In this document: positions 42,022 to 51,484 of the stretch, one piece after another | Layout of the letters: every line of letters begins with the position of its first letter | How positions within the stretch are numbered: position 1 is the stretch's first letter | Program-made: the position numbers and the translations under genes | The notes under the pieces: model-generated | Told to the model about the DNA's origin: nothing | Seen by the model: the letters and a program-made list of their open reading frames with translations, nothing else | The model's database searches: none | Source: Hydractinia symbiolongicarpus | Taxonomy: Eukaryota > Cnidaria > Hydrozoa > Anthoathecata > Hydractiniidae | DNA length: 60,000 nt | Direction: 5' to 3' | NCBI RefSeq assembly: GCF_029227915.1 | Contig: NC_079887.1 | Location: 19,777,650-19,837,649 of the forward strand

Positions 42022-45000
42022 ATGCGGCCCTCTTCCAGATTGGCTGCCAAAAAAAAGAGGTACATCTACGGTATGGATGAGAAAACGGAAAGAGCAGACA
42101 ATTTATGCTTTTGGAGATGTTTAGCAGTAATAACAAGGGCTAACGTAGAACGTGGAACAGAGTTCCTTTCAAGGCCAGCCCTCAAACTAGCTCGCGAGTA
42201 CTATGAGGACTCCAAGCTAAAGCGTAAAGATGTGCGCCCTACGAAGCTGGTGGATTTCGAGGGCATTGCCAAACACTTCAAGATCAACATCAGAGTGTTT
42301 GAGCCCAAGACAAACTCTGAAAAGGCACCATGGCGGCTCGTCTATGGGCAAAAGCAATACAAAAAGGGTTTAGATGACATCAATCTTGGTATGCTGGATG
42401 CGCACTGTCTCTACATCAAGGACGTACTGGCGCAACAGAAATGGGAATGTGATGCATGCAAACAACTGTTTACAAAAAGCAACCACCTCACACGGCATAA
42501 AAAAAACAAATGCGAGGGGGTCAAGGCGACAATCACTTGCAAAGGGGAGAAGGTGAAACGTATGCCGAGCAAGTCGGAGAAAGTCTTTTACGATGAGAAC
42601 TTTAGCTACGCGGCGTGTCAATGGATATAGGCGATGTCGGAGCAGACGGGGAGGCACATACACGCACGCGCTCTGTGGGCACGGAGGAGAACGCGTGATG
42701 CGAAATGATGTGGGACACGAGTAGCGTAAAGTTGACGGTTATGACCCTATTTCGAAGACCGTCTACGAACGGCTGCAAGTGGCACGGATGTCTCTCTCAA
42801 CCGAAAAGATCCAATGTAGACAGAATCGGTACGTTGCAACTAAGGATAAGGAAAAGGTGATAAAAGGTTTAGGTTATAACCTTGTCACAGCCTGGAATTG
42901 TGAAAATCCAACCAAGATCAAGAGGTACTTCAAGAAAGACTTTCGACCGTATCCTCACTACATCGTTTTTGATTTCGAGGCGCTTCAGCTGCCCCTGAAT
43001 CAACGGCAAACAGCAGACCTGGTGTACAGCTCGGAGCATATCCCGGTAAGTGTCGCCATTCACGATAGTCTGAATGAAGATCCAACGTTCATTGAGCACC
43101 AGGATCCCAAAGTCTTGGTTAAACAGTTCGTGGAGCAGCTGGAAAAAGGACAAGCCCTCATCGTCGAAGAAGTCGAGAGAATGTACCCGAGGTCTGACGA
43201 CTTTGACATGCTTCCAAAGAGTGCTCAAAAAGCTTGGAACGAGTGGGTGAAACAGGTAGCGGTAATCGGTTTTAATAGCGGAAAGTATGACATCAATCTG
43301 ATCAAGCTGTACTTTGTCGAGCAAATTGCTAAAAACGTCAATGAAAAAATCAAAAATCCTCACAACTTCCAGGTTCAAAGTTCTCGATATAAAGAATTTT
43401 CTTGCCCCTGGGATGAGCTATGGCGGTTGGTGCAAGTCTCTGGAATGTAGGCTTGAAAAGCTCGTTTTTCCTTACGAATGGTTGTCAAACTACAACAAGT
43501 TGAGCCATGTCGGCCCCGTCGAGCATGAGGACTTCTACAGTAGTCTTAGTGGGAAAAACAAACTATCTCCTGAAGAGCACGAAACATTCCGCGCAGAGTT
43601 TTACAAGCTAGGCTACTTCAGACTGCTTCAACAAGAAGTGCAAGGCTTGCGAAGAGGTTCAAACATCAAGCACAGAGTGCATGAAGAATGAGGCCTACGA
43701 GCTCTTACAGACGGGGATGGTCGGTGGCCCCGCGATTGTCTTCTGTAGGTCCCACGAGAGGAACGTGACGGGTATCAGATCTCACATCTACAAGGAGGAG
43801 CCAAAAAAATGCAAGACCATTCTAGGGTGCGACGCGAACATGCTCTACCCTAGTACCCTGCTGGAAGACTTTCCGTGTGGGAAGGAAAAGCTGATCAAGG
43901 TGTCTACAACGACATCGGCGCACAATCTCGAGATACTGACGCGAGGTGTTCAAAATGGAATGAAAATGCTCTACGGCTTTGCGCAAGTCGATATCGAGGT
44001 ACCTCCGGAACTGTATGACAAATTCAGCGAGATGGCTCCGCTATTTGTGGTCAAGGAGATACCCGACGATCAAATCTCCGAGCACATGCAAGAGTACTTG
44101 ACAACTACGGGGCGCAAGCGTGTTCCAGGTACGCGTAAGCTACTAGGGTTGATAAAAGCTGAAAAGATCCTGCTCTATACACCTCTGTTGAAATGGTACC
44201 TTGACCATGGGTTGAAAGTGGCTGCTTTTCACCAGTTCATCAAATACACTCAAGGTAAGCCATTTGCATGGTTTCCGAAAGAGATTGCGGATGCACGACG
44301 ACAAGCGGATAAAGACCCTGACAAGCGTATTGAGGGAGATACAGCTAAGTTGAATGGGAACTCGTTCTACAGCAAGATGATCGAAGATCTGGCGAGGCAC
44401 GCAAATACTACTTTTACTAGAGATGAAAGGAAGGTCGATGCAGCGATCCCCGTACCTCGAAGACCTTGAAGAGATAGGAGATGCGTACGAGATCAGAGAA
44501 GGTAAGCACAAGGTCGGTATCGATAGAGCCTACTAATGTTGTATAGCCGTCTATCAGCTGGAGAAGTTGCGCATGCTCGCATTCTACTACGAATTCCTGG
44601 AAAAGTACGTAGACCATTGCTACATGGATACGGACTCAGCGTATTTTGCCATCCCTGGGGAAGAGTTGCGAGATGTCGCTCGCCATGAACTGATCGACGA
44701 GTACGAGAAAGACGTGAAAAACTGGCTTGTCACCGATAAGTACTTGAGTCGAACATGAGGGTTATTCAAAGCGGAATTCGGATGATTGCCCTGACAGCCA
44801 AGTGCTACTTCGTTGAAGGAAAAAAGGGTACCAAATTCTCATGTAAAGGCATGTCAAAAAGGCAAAATGCTGTGACCTGGAGTAGATACATGAGTGCTCT
44901 GAGGGGTGGTTTAGACACTGCGAAAAACGTAGGTTACCGGGTGCACAACCAGGAGATGGTCACGTATGAGCAAAACAAGCTGGGACTCTCAGCAATTTAT

Positions 45001-45054
45001 GATAAGCGGAAGGTACTCCAGGATGGTATACATACGGTGCCTTTGAAATTGTAA
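42022..45054 (+). pseudogene. Protein-primed family-B DNA polymerase (PolB), multiply broken
   Basis: The order of pieces fits a Polinton polymerase. 42022-42630: N-terminal region with ADNLCFWRCLAV and DAHCLYIKDV (OTU-like Cys/His arrangement, inference) and a zinc finger CDACKQLF...TRHKKNKC. 42779-43400: 3'-5' exonuclease with VFDFEAL (42968) and GFNSGKYDINL (43267). 43400-43691: linker with FLAPGMSYGGW. 43681-44469: palm with motif A LGCDANMLYPS (about 43825) and motif B KLNGNSFYSKM (about 44346). 44567-44758: motif C YMDTDS (44621). 44755-45054: thumb with CKGMSKRQN and YEQNKLGLSA. The polymerase would copy the element by protein priming at the terminal repeats. Breaks occur near 42630, 42715, 43400, 43690, 44469, 44535 and 44756, and part of the TPR1 region between exonuclease and palm is missing. 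It is therefore inactive. Confidence 0.92.
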
Positions 45055-45124
45055 GTCGCGTATTTCCGAGTAGTGGAAAAGATTGTAGCGCGGTTGCTCA
45101 AACAAAATTCCAATAAATGGAAGT

Positions 45125-45493
45125 ATGTCTACTAATCCAGTTCTAACCAAGAAGAAGAACGAATGCCGTGTTGCTGCTGGTAAGAAACTTGCTGTATGGA
45201 ACCGCAAGAACAAGCTTAGGAACTTAGAAAGTTCTTCATCAAATGGCCAGTTTCCTGAATCAAGTGGTCAGGTTCTTACATCAAGTAGTCAAATCCCACA
45301 CAAGTCAAACGACGTATATCTCTATAGCGCTGGAAGTCTTGTTGTACTTGCTTGCGTTGCGGCTAAGGCCTATTACATATTCGCAACTAAGGAGTCTGAA
45401 GTTGGAGATCGCCCCACGACTCAGCAGTCTTGCGCTAGCGACGGCCTTTGCAAAACTGTTCAGCCTCAAACTCACATTTTTAAAATGCGTTAA
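45125..45493 (+). CDS. Small Polinton membrane protein
   Basis: 122 codons. The basic N-terminus (LTKKKNECRVAAGKKLAVWN) is followed by a Ser/Gln-rich spacer and one hydrophobic segment, YSAGSLVVLACVAAKAYYIF (about residues 67-86). The spacer holds an imperfect internal repeat (SSGQVLTSSSQ after GQFPESSGQ). The layout suggests a single-pass membrane or virion-associated protein. It is intact as a frame, in contrast to its neighbours. The tail after the membrane segment (KESEVGDRPTTQQ...) may be frame-shifted. Function unknown. Confidence 0.55.
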   Translation: MSTNPVLTKKKNECRVAAGKKLAVWNRKNKLRNLESSSSNGQFPESSGQVLTSSSQIPHKSNDVYLYSAGSLVVLACVAAKAYYIFATKESEVGDRPTTQQSCASDGLCKTVQPQTHIFKMR

Positions 45494-45510
45494 GCTCGAA
45501 TATATAATAA

Positions 45511-45750
45511 ATGAGTAAAGAATATCAGAAAGAATTTGTTGATTTTCTATTGGAATCCGTCAGACTAGTATCATATACTATTCTTCTAGCACTAGGTGCA
45601 AAAAAGACGCTGGGAGTTTCTAGACCAGGGGCCAAGATGAACCTGGAGGACGGTTTAGAGCTTGCTGGCTATATGACGGAAGCGATATTATTCGACGATT
45701 ATGCGATAAAACAAGGCTGGTATAAACGTTCCCTAATGCCTCCGAAATAA
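45511..45750 (+). CDS. Small Polinton protein with hydrophobic segments
   Basis: 79 codons from MSKEYQKEFVDFLLESVRLV to MPPK. It has a hydrophobic stretch SYTILLALGA and a conserved-looking KMNLEDGLELAGYMTEAI, and ends in DYAIKQGWY. It starts 17 bp after the preceding stop and ends about 60 bp before the ATPase, all on the same strand. Similar short genes flank the ATPase in cnidarian Polintons as I recall them. Role unknown; a membrane-linked capsid accessory is possible. Confidence 0.55.
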   Translation: MSKEYQKEFVDFLLESVRLVSYTILLALGAKKTLGVSRPGAKMNLEDGLELAGYMTEAILFDDYAIKQGWYKRSLMPPK

Positions 45751-45811
45751 ATAACTGTCCAGCGAAAAAGCCGTGTTTGTCGTGGAGGGTAAACACTGGT
45801 TTTTAAATAAA

Positions 45812-46410
45812 ATGACTTTAGACGCAGTGAAGGACCCACACACGGCAATCTTTACTGGGCGACAAGCTGCGGGAAAATGCAGCGTGTCCTGGATTTGCTT
45901 GAGAACGAGTATAGGCAGCATTTCTATAACATAGTCATACTATGCCTTACTTTACAGTGGAATAGCACGTACCTTGAAAGATCTTTGCTATGGAAAGATG
46001 ACTATGTTTTTCTGATAGACCCAAGGGATCAGCTCTTCGAATGGATAGGAAAATTGTCGTCGTTGCTAGCAGGCGAAGAAACATTGTTCATCATCGATGA
46101 TATGATCGCTGACGAGAGTCTCCACAAAAAGCGTCAATCCTTACTTGAATTGGCTATTTCAGGTAGACACAGGAAGCACAATTTCTGGCTCATCACACAG
46201 TCGTATACCGCCCTACCGAAGAACTTACGGAGACAAAAAAAGCAGTTATTCATGTGGTACCCCCATGAACGGTCGGACATGAAGCTTATCGATGAGGAAA
46301 CGAATCTAATCAGTGACTGGGAGACTATCAAGGCTCAACTCAAAAAGTCCAAGCATGCTTGCTTGTACGTGATACTGGAGCACCCTAAAAGCTATCAAAT
46401 TCTCGATTGA
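45812..46410 (+). pseudogene. FtsK/HerA-type genome-packaging ATPase, frameshifted in Walker A
   Basis: ATG at 45812 opens MTLDAVKDPHTAIFTGRQAA; the P-loop region (45851-45880) reads GRQAAGK and is then broken by a one-base frameshift near 45872-45877. The rest runs in the shifted frame 45877-46410: EETLFIIDDMIADESL (Walker B, 46081-46107) and NFWLITQSY (sensor-like), to HPKSYQILD and stop. About 200 codons is normal for the compact A32-like ATPases of Polintons, which are thought to pump DNA into capsids. Besides the frameshift, the residue after the P-loop lysine is not Thr/Ser in either frame, so the enzyme would be dead. Confidence 0.85.
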
Positions 46411-46429
46411 TCAGGCACTCACAGGCCGA

Positions 46430-46495
46430 CTTTTCCGCGTTGCTACTGCGTGTGCAGCCGCTTCTTCTTGGTGGTGCGGATGTAATGTGTTTTGA
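46430..46495 (+). repeat. Intra-Polinton short repeat, copy A
   Basis: TTCCGCGTTGCTACTGCGTG begins at 46433 and is followed by CTTCTTCTTGGTGGTGCGGA. It is closely matched over about 60 bp by copy E at 51628-51690. It lies between the ATPase stop and the next gene. Confidence 0.8.
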
Positions 46496-46577
46496 GGCTT
46501 TGCCTGGAGGTAACCTATATCTTCACATGGTCAGGACCTGGCATGGTTTCGCTAGAATTTTTTAGCTTTGACAAAAT

Positions 46578-47101
46578 GACTTGCGGGAAAGGGAGTAGGA
46601 AAATTACAAGATGAGGTCAGGGAGCAGCGCAAGCTAATCGAAGAAAAAGATACGGCCCTGGCGCTCCTTGAAGATGACCTCGAAGACAAGGATAGACAAC
46701 TTATGGTGCTGGAGGACGATCTTGAGGAAAAAGATCGACAACTTGCAGTACAGAGCCAGGAAAATACAAGGCTTCGAGAAAGGTTTGTGTCACATACAAG
46801 GAAAGACAATGTGATCATAATCCATTGCAAGCATACCGCGTAGGACGACGACGAGTGCCACCATCTTCCGTACTACTGTGCGCGTGTTCAAAGACGTACT
46901 ATTCCCACCAAAAGGAGATGGCTCAAAGAGAACTACCCAAAAATCGAAGAAATTGTAGTAATAGACAATCCTAATGGTATACACGCATTCAATAGATTCG
47001 AAGAGGAAGGGCACATGGAGCGGTACCGATGCCACTTCAGGCTTATTGACCTCACTCGCGATGATTTGTACGATCTAGGTGTTCCAGCACTAGAAGACTA
47101 G
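46578..47101 (+). pseudogene. Coiled-coil Polinton protein with virus-like C-terminal domain
   Basis: An open frame from 46578 encodes a heptad-rich coil with an internal 14-residue repeat (LLEDDLEDKDRQLMVLEDDL), then RKDNVIIIHCKHTA and a TAG at 46841. The same frame continues past it: YCARVQRRTIPTKRRWLKEN, NPNGIHAFNRFEEEGHMERY, RLIDLTRDDLYDLG and TAG at 47099-47101. A coil followed by an R-x-Q-x-R domain recalls C-terminal domains of large-DNA-virus proteins with KilA-N or MSV199 parts; this is inference. No in-frame ATG is obvious at the start, so the 5' end is also damaged. Function unknown. Confidence 0.6.
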
Positions 47102-47247
47102 GGCGTAAGCATGCACACGTTTTGTGACTCTTGTAAGTCACCAAAACAGTTGCTGATATTCACCAACGCGGAAATCACGAGCCCTAATTGGTATGAGGTA
47201 GAACCCATTGGACACATTACACGTTCACCCCCAAAAGAAGCGATACT

Positions 47248-48294
47248 TCACCACTCTTTGAAATGCTCTGGAGGTACTTCAACGTCATCTGGAATCAGCA
47301 TCAATTCCTCTGACACAAAGCCTCTTTCGGGTGCTCCTGGAACTATGTTCCGTGTTGCTGCGGAGCCGCGTTGCTCAAGATAGTACAACAGACGGCTACC
47401 CGCTACTATACGATCGAGTTTATACGTTTTCTTGCTCCACCAGGCGTCCGTTGCACGTCTTCTCGCATCACGATGCTCTTCTCCTGGCTGCAGCAGATAG
47501 AGATAGACACCATCCTCAGGTAATGGGACTTTGTGCTTCGCCTTTTCTTCAGGATGTTCTTGCCCTTCAGGATGGAGCCGCAGGCGATCGCCTTTCATAA
47601 GTGGGACTTTGTCTAGCTTGATCACCTTCGAAGGTTTCATACCGATTATGGCAGTCTTGGTGTTGTTTAAATTTTTGACGATAGTGTAAAGGTTTTTCAC
47701 CCAGATGCTACTAGTCTCGTGAGAGACCAACTCTTGTGCATCTTGAGGTTTAAAGAGCCTCCCCGCAAGCACCTTGACTCGACAAAGGCCGTGAAGTATG
47801 GTGGTACTTGGTGGTTGCCCGCTTAATCTCGACCCCTTTGCTTTCAAACAGCTTCGTCACGTCTGACTTGAATTCTGACACGTTGTCGCACTGAAAAATC
47901 TTCGGATAGCGGAGAGGTCCCGCTTTATAAATGTTCTTGATCATATTAGCAACATCGCTGGCCTTTTTCGTACGCAAAGGCCTCGCCGCCTTGTATCTCG
48001 AAGCTACATCGATGCCTGTGAGAATGTATTTCTATACGTTGCCGTGGACTTTGTCATGAGCCATGTACAAGATATCAAATTGGTGCATCTTGTTTGGTTC
48101 TGTGATTGTAAAATGGGGATAGTTTATGTGTTTAGATCCTCGAATATGTCGGAGCCATAAGAATTGACGAGACAGCCAGTGAGTGACCTTCCTTTTGGAT
48201 AGTCCGTTAGTCAGAGATGCTCTGGATTGTAGTAAATTTTACTTAGTTTTTCCGCCTTCTTCTCTGTAGGGATATATGTTACTCCTTTTGACAT
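47248..48294 (-). pseudogene. Retroviral-type (DDE) integrase, multiply broken
   Basis: Read on the minus strand from ATG 48294: MSKGVTYIPTEKKAEKLSKI, KVTHWLSRQFLWLRHIRG (frame changed), MHQFDILYMAHDKVHG with the first catalytic Asp (about 48078), TGIDVASRYKAARPL, and FQCDNVSEFK with the second Asp (about 47888). It then runs through frameshifts to RLFKPQDAQEL and a chromo-like C-terminal part, LPEDGVYLYLLQPGEEHRDA to VPPEHFKEW. The usual DNG of the second motif is DNV. The stretch that should carry the third acidic residue (about 47765-47850) is scrambled, so I cannot identify it. There are stops at about 48018 and 48210 and at least three frame changes. This enzyme would have inserted the element and made the 6-bp target duplication. 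Confidence 0.88.
47340..47382 (+). repeat. Intra-Polinton short repeat, copy B (inside integrase 3' part)
   Basis: TGTTCCGTGTTGCTGCGGAG and a second GCCGCGTTGCTC half-copy. On the minus strand it encodes RGSAATRNIVPG within the integrase tail, where related integrases would not be expected to have it. Confidence 0.55.
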
Positions 48295-48324
48295 CTTTAT
48301 TAGATGTCAAAAAACGTTCTAGCG

Positions 48325-48355
48325 CGATCTGCAGCAACGCGAAACATGGTTCAAT
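48325..48355 (-). repeat. Intra-Polinton short repeat, copy F (inverted)
   Basis: CTGCAGCAACGCGAAACATG followed by GTTCAA at 48329-48354 is the inverted counterpart of copy C (TTGAACCATGTTCCGCGTTGC, 48760-48780). The two enclose the small coiled-coil gene at 48357-48755. Confidence 0.7.
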
Positions 48356-48356
48356 T

Positions 48357-48755
48357 TTACATGTACTTATACGCGACCACCCCCAGAAGGGCTAAGGATC
48401 GAACGATAAACGTCAACTCGCCGTCTTGTTGTTGCTTGGAAGGTGTGCAAAAATCGGATAGTTTTGGAGCTTTATCAATCGTTGCGATATAGTAATTTCT
48501 CGTGCCTTCATCGATCTCCTTCAAGCTCTCTCCAGCTTTCCTTTTCAGCTCTCATTGATGGTTATACCAATCGATCTTTGCTTGTCTGTCACGCACCCGC
48601 TGTTGTTGAGCTGCTTGAAGTTGTTCAATCGCTTTATCGTGCCGTTTCCGTTCCTCTTCACCATGGCCTGACAGCTTACTGAACAGGAAATTTGATCCAG
48701 AAAATGCTAATACATTAATCGCAGCACCTGCCACAAGAACACCGATAGTTGCCAT
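48357..48755 (-). pseudogene. Small Polinton protein, membrane helix plus coiled coil, one in-frame stop
   Basis: From ATG 48755 the frame reads MATIGVLVAGAAINVLAFSG (glycine-zipper-like hydrophobic helix), then SKLSGHGEEERKRHDKAIEQ (charged helix) to DWYNHQ and a TGA at 48549-48551. Beyond that stop the same frame stays open: YYIATIDKAPKLSDFCTPSK and a second hydrophobic end, VRSLALLGVVAYKYM, before a TAA near 48357. The protein would be about 130 residues with hydrophobic segments at both ends. It lies between the capsid gene and the integrase on the same strand. Genes of this layout recur in cnidarian Polintons as I recall. Function unknown, possibly a virion membrane or assembly component. 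Confidence 0.65.
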
Positions 48756-48763
48756 TTATTTGA

Positions 48764-48845
48764 ACCATGTTCCGCGTTGCTACTGCGTGTGCTGCTAGCG
48801 AAGTGCTGACGGAACTGTGTTCCGCGTTTCCACTGAGCCGCAAGG
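48764..48845 (+). repeat. Intra-Polinton short repeat, copies C and D
   Basis: Copy C is CATGTTCCGCGTTGCTACTG from 48766, followed by CGTGTGCTGC. Copy D, 48 bp later (TGTGTTCCGCGTTTCCACTG from about 48816), is a diverged half-copy. They fill the gap between the small membrane/coiled-coil gene and the end of the capsid gene. Confidence 0.75.
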
Positions 48846-48859
48846 CGATCTGCGACTTT

Positions 48860-50136
48860 TCAGTATTCCACGCTCTGAAATCTACCATACAGAATGTTTA
48901 ACTGAGCATCTTGAAATAGGAAAACATAGCATTTAATATCCCCGGTTGTTCCATCGGCTTTCTTTGTCATATGCAACGTTATACCGCCTGACAATCTCTG
49001 TAATGGCTTCCAGAACCGTCCAGGCTGTGGTCAGGTGATGCTCGGAAATCAACAAACAGGGCGTATCTTTCTGTGAAGAACTACCCAATCGTCACATTAG
49101 AATCGTGACTACCGAATAAGTTTACGATCTGCTCTAGGTGATCTTTCGGGAGCATCGCGTGCGAGTAGAGCTCATTAGGCTCACCCTCGACAGTGATCGA
49201 GATTTTTTCGATCTTTGGGTTATAAAACACCTCATTAGCGCCCGAGTAAGCCTTCAATTTTCCAGGGTCTACAAAGAGCGCCTTTCAAACTTTTTGCAGG
49301 GGATTGTCAATTTGCAAATTGTAGCTGGTATCAGCCTTTTTCATGGTGACAACCTTACTTCAAAGTACTCTTTCAAAGGGTAGCGCGAGACGGCTGTACC
49401 GCGACATCATAGCGCTCGCGAGACCCTCGTGGTTCTCCTTACCAAACTCTAGTACGATATTAGTGATCTTGTACGCGGCATCCGGTGCTTTAGCTGCGGT
49501 ATTTCCAACAGCTGCTGTGCCTCCATCTTTGATAACGTCACCATAAGATGCAAAATGTAGGACAAACTGCAGCCGGTCGTATAGCCCTGCCTGGTAGAAC
49601 GGTAAGTCTCTCGTCAGTTCAAACATTTTTCCTAGATGAATACAAAAGGTGTTGCCATAGGCTGCGACGATCGCTTTTTCATCGACATTTCCTACATGAT
49701 CGGTCGCTTTTACCTGTAGGGCGCAGATTGTACCATCATTCGGGTTAATACCCTCCAGAATCAGGTTGTTTTCCCGATCAAACTTGGGCAGCCAGAGATC
49801 TCGGTAGACTGCAAGTACATTGTAGTCGCTGATATTCTGCACCTCGTTGCCATGCAAGGTTATGAGAAGATTTTGCACCGAGGATTTACCTATATTGCTG
49901 ACGATGGTGCGTTTCGTGTTTGTCCTCGTAAGTTCCAGATCGAAAAGCAGTTTGATACTCCCTGGAAAAATGACATTGTTCTGCCCTATGTTGGGAATGT
50001 CGACATAGACGTCCTCATTTTGATTGATTGTCGACGGCACGTGGCTTACTTTTACACGCTGCTTCTTTCCTTTCATTGCCAGCATCGTTTTAATCTCTGC
50101 GTAGGGATCGAGCTTAGTTCCGAACATGTTACTCAT
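48860..50136 (-). pseudogene. Major capsid protein candidate (double jelly-roll type)
   Basis: ATG at 50136 opens a 258-codon frame, MSNMFGTKLDPYAEIKTMLA, with VDIPNIGQNNVIFPGSIKLL, NLLITLHGNEVQNISDYNVL, DLWLPKFDRENNLILEG and LPFYQAGLYDRLQFVLHFAS. It ends FERVL and stop (49360). Coding then continues in other frames (GKLKAYSGANEVFYNPKIEK, HAMLPKDHLEQIVNLFG, then YGRFQSVEY) to a TGA at 48860-48862. Total about 425 residues, a usual length for Polinton major capsid proteins, whose N-terminal jelly roll starts with a conserved IP-x-NN-x-I-x-PGS-like strand. At least three breaks lie in the C-terminal half. Assignment rests on this pattern and on position; structure comparison would settle it. 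Confidence 0.7.
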
Positions 50137-50174
50137 GCTTTATTATTAGCTGATTTTCGTTTCAAATAAATGCA

Positions 50175-51458
50175 ATGCCGATTAATCCAATATACGAAGG
50201 AGACGACTTTACACCAGAGGAAAACACTCCAGACGAGTATGGATCTTTCAGTAGGGCTGAGGACCGGCCCATCCAGCCTGATGCCAATTTAACGCCAGAA
50301 GAGCAGGGCCAACGAGACGGCATGACAAGGCAGAGGGAAGACTTACTAAAACCAAAGGTCGACAATCTTTACGAACACCTTGGTGAGGAGCTGGGGCAGC
50401 CAATCGTGAGATATTAAAACGAGTTTGAGGCACGAGGAAACCAGCTTCTTTTCGATGGCATGAAGACCACGAAAAGGAATGGTGAATTGAGGAGCGTTGC
50501 CGAGATACGGAGGAAGTTAGGTACAAATCGCTTGCGAGCCATGGGGTTTACCGACTATACTACACCAAACAAAGGCAGTAAAGCAATGGCTCAGAAACTC
50601 CTTAACGAGATTATTCACGTTGAAGAAGAGAAGACCGATGATATCGAAATGATGCCGCTGCTCGAGAACGTCCTTGATGAAACGGAGAGCCTTATGGAAG
50701 AGACTTTCCTTGGCGGCAGCGAAGCCTTCACAGAGCGTGAAAGAAGAGGGCTCAACCTCGAGCTTCAAACACTAAGGGGTAACCTGAAGCACTTGAAAAG
50801 CATGATGATCTTCTACGACAGCGAGATCGCCAAAGCAGAAGCCAAGGTGAAAAGGTTTGAGACGAAGAAAGCTACATCTGGAGTATCTGAGGAACAGCAA
50901 ACTATCTGGAACGAAGACATTGCCAAGACTAGACAAGATCTAGAACGACTCCAAGATCAAAAGGAAGCAGTACGAGAAGCACACGGTTGACTATCATCCG
51001 ACACTCAGAGCCAACTGAAAGCAATTAAAGAAACGCTGATGAAAATCGCAGAAGGCGATAAGTCTCTGGTTGAAAAGTTTAGAATCTTGTTCAAGGAGCA
51101 AGGGATTACTATAGCAAGCATCGTCTCGGCTGTTGGTCTACTGATTTCCATCATCGTACTCGCAGTTACATGTGGAGGTTCCGCAACTGGCGCAGGAGGA
51201 AGTGCCGCAGGGAAGGGCCTTTTGCAAAAACAGCTGGAAAGGCTTGGAAAATATTTGAAATACCTGGCAAGTAAGGCAGGTGCGGCGCTACCGGGGATTA
51301 TTGGCACGGTTGTCTCGTTATTTTTTAGAGTTGCAGCAAAAGTTGTCGAATATGCAACCAAACAAACACCTCTACATGACTATCACTGCTGCCGTCGCTT
51401 TTGTTGTGGCCTACGTTGGAAAGAGGGGGAAATCGTAGATCGCGAAACTCGAGTCTAA
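50175..51458 (+). pseudogene. Polinton protein: acidic N-terminus, coiled coil, glycine-rich membrane region
   Basis: 50175-50417 starts MPINPIYEGDDFTPEENTPD and ends at a TAA. 50420-50990 continues in the same phase: EVAEIRRKLG-like helix, TDYTTPNKGSKAMAQKLLNE, DIEMMPLLENVLDETESLME, and a long coil LNLELQTLRGNLKHLKSMMI to KEAVREAHG and TGA. 51039-51458 adds EKFRILFKEQGITIASIVSA, a hydrophobic helix (VGLLISIIVLAVTCGG), a Gly/Ala-rich hinge and a second hydrophobic block, ALPGIIGTVVSLFFRVAAKV; its last 30 residues look out of frame. One gene in three pieces. A soluble coil on a membrane anchor suggests a structural or membrane-remodelling protein of the particle. It diverges head-to-head from the capsid gene, with 38 bp between start codons. 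Confidence 0.65.
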
Positions 51459-51484
51459 TTTGTTGATGAAAAACACATTAGACC

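Noticed and set aside
47331-47600. Plus-strand frame with cysteines opposite the integrase
   Set aside because: Antisense shadow of the integrase C-terminal region.
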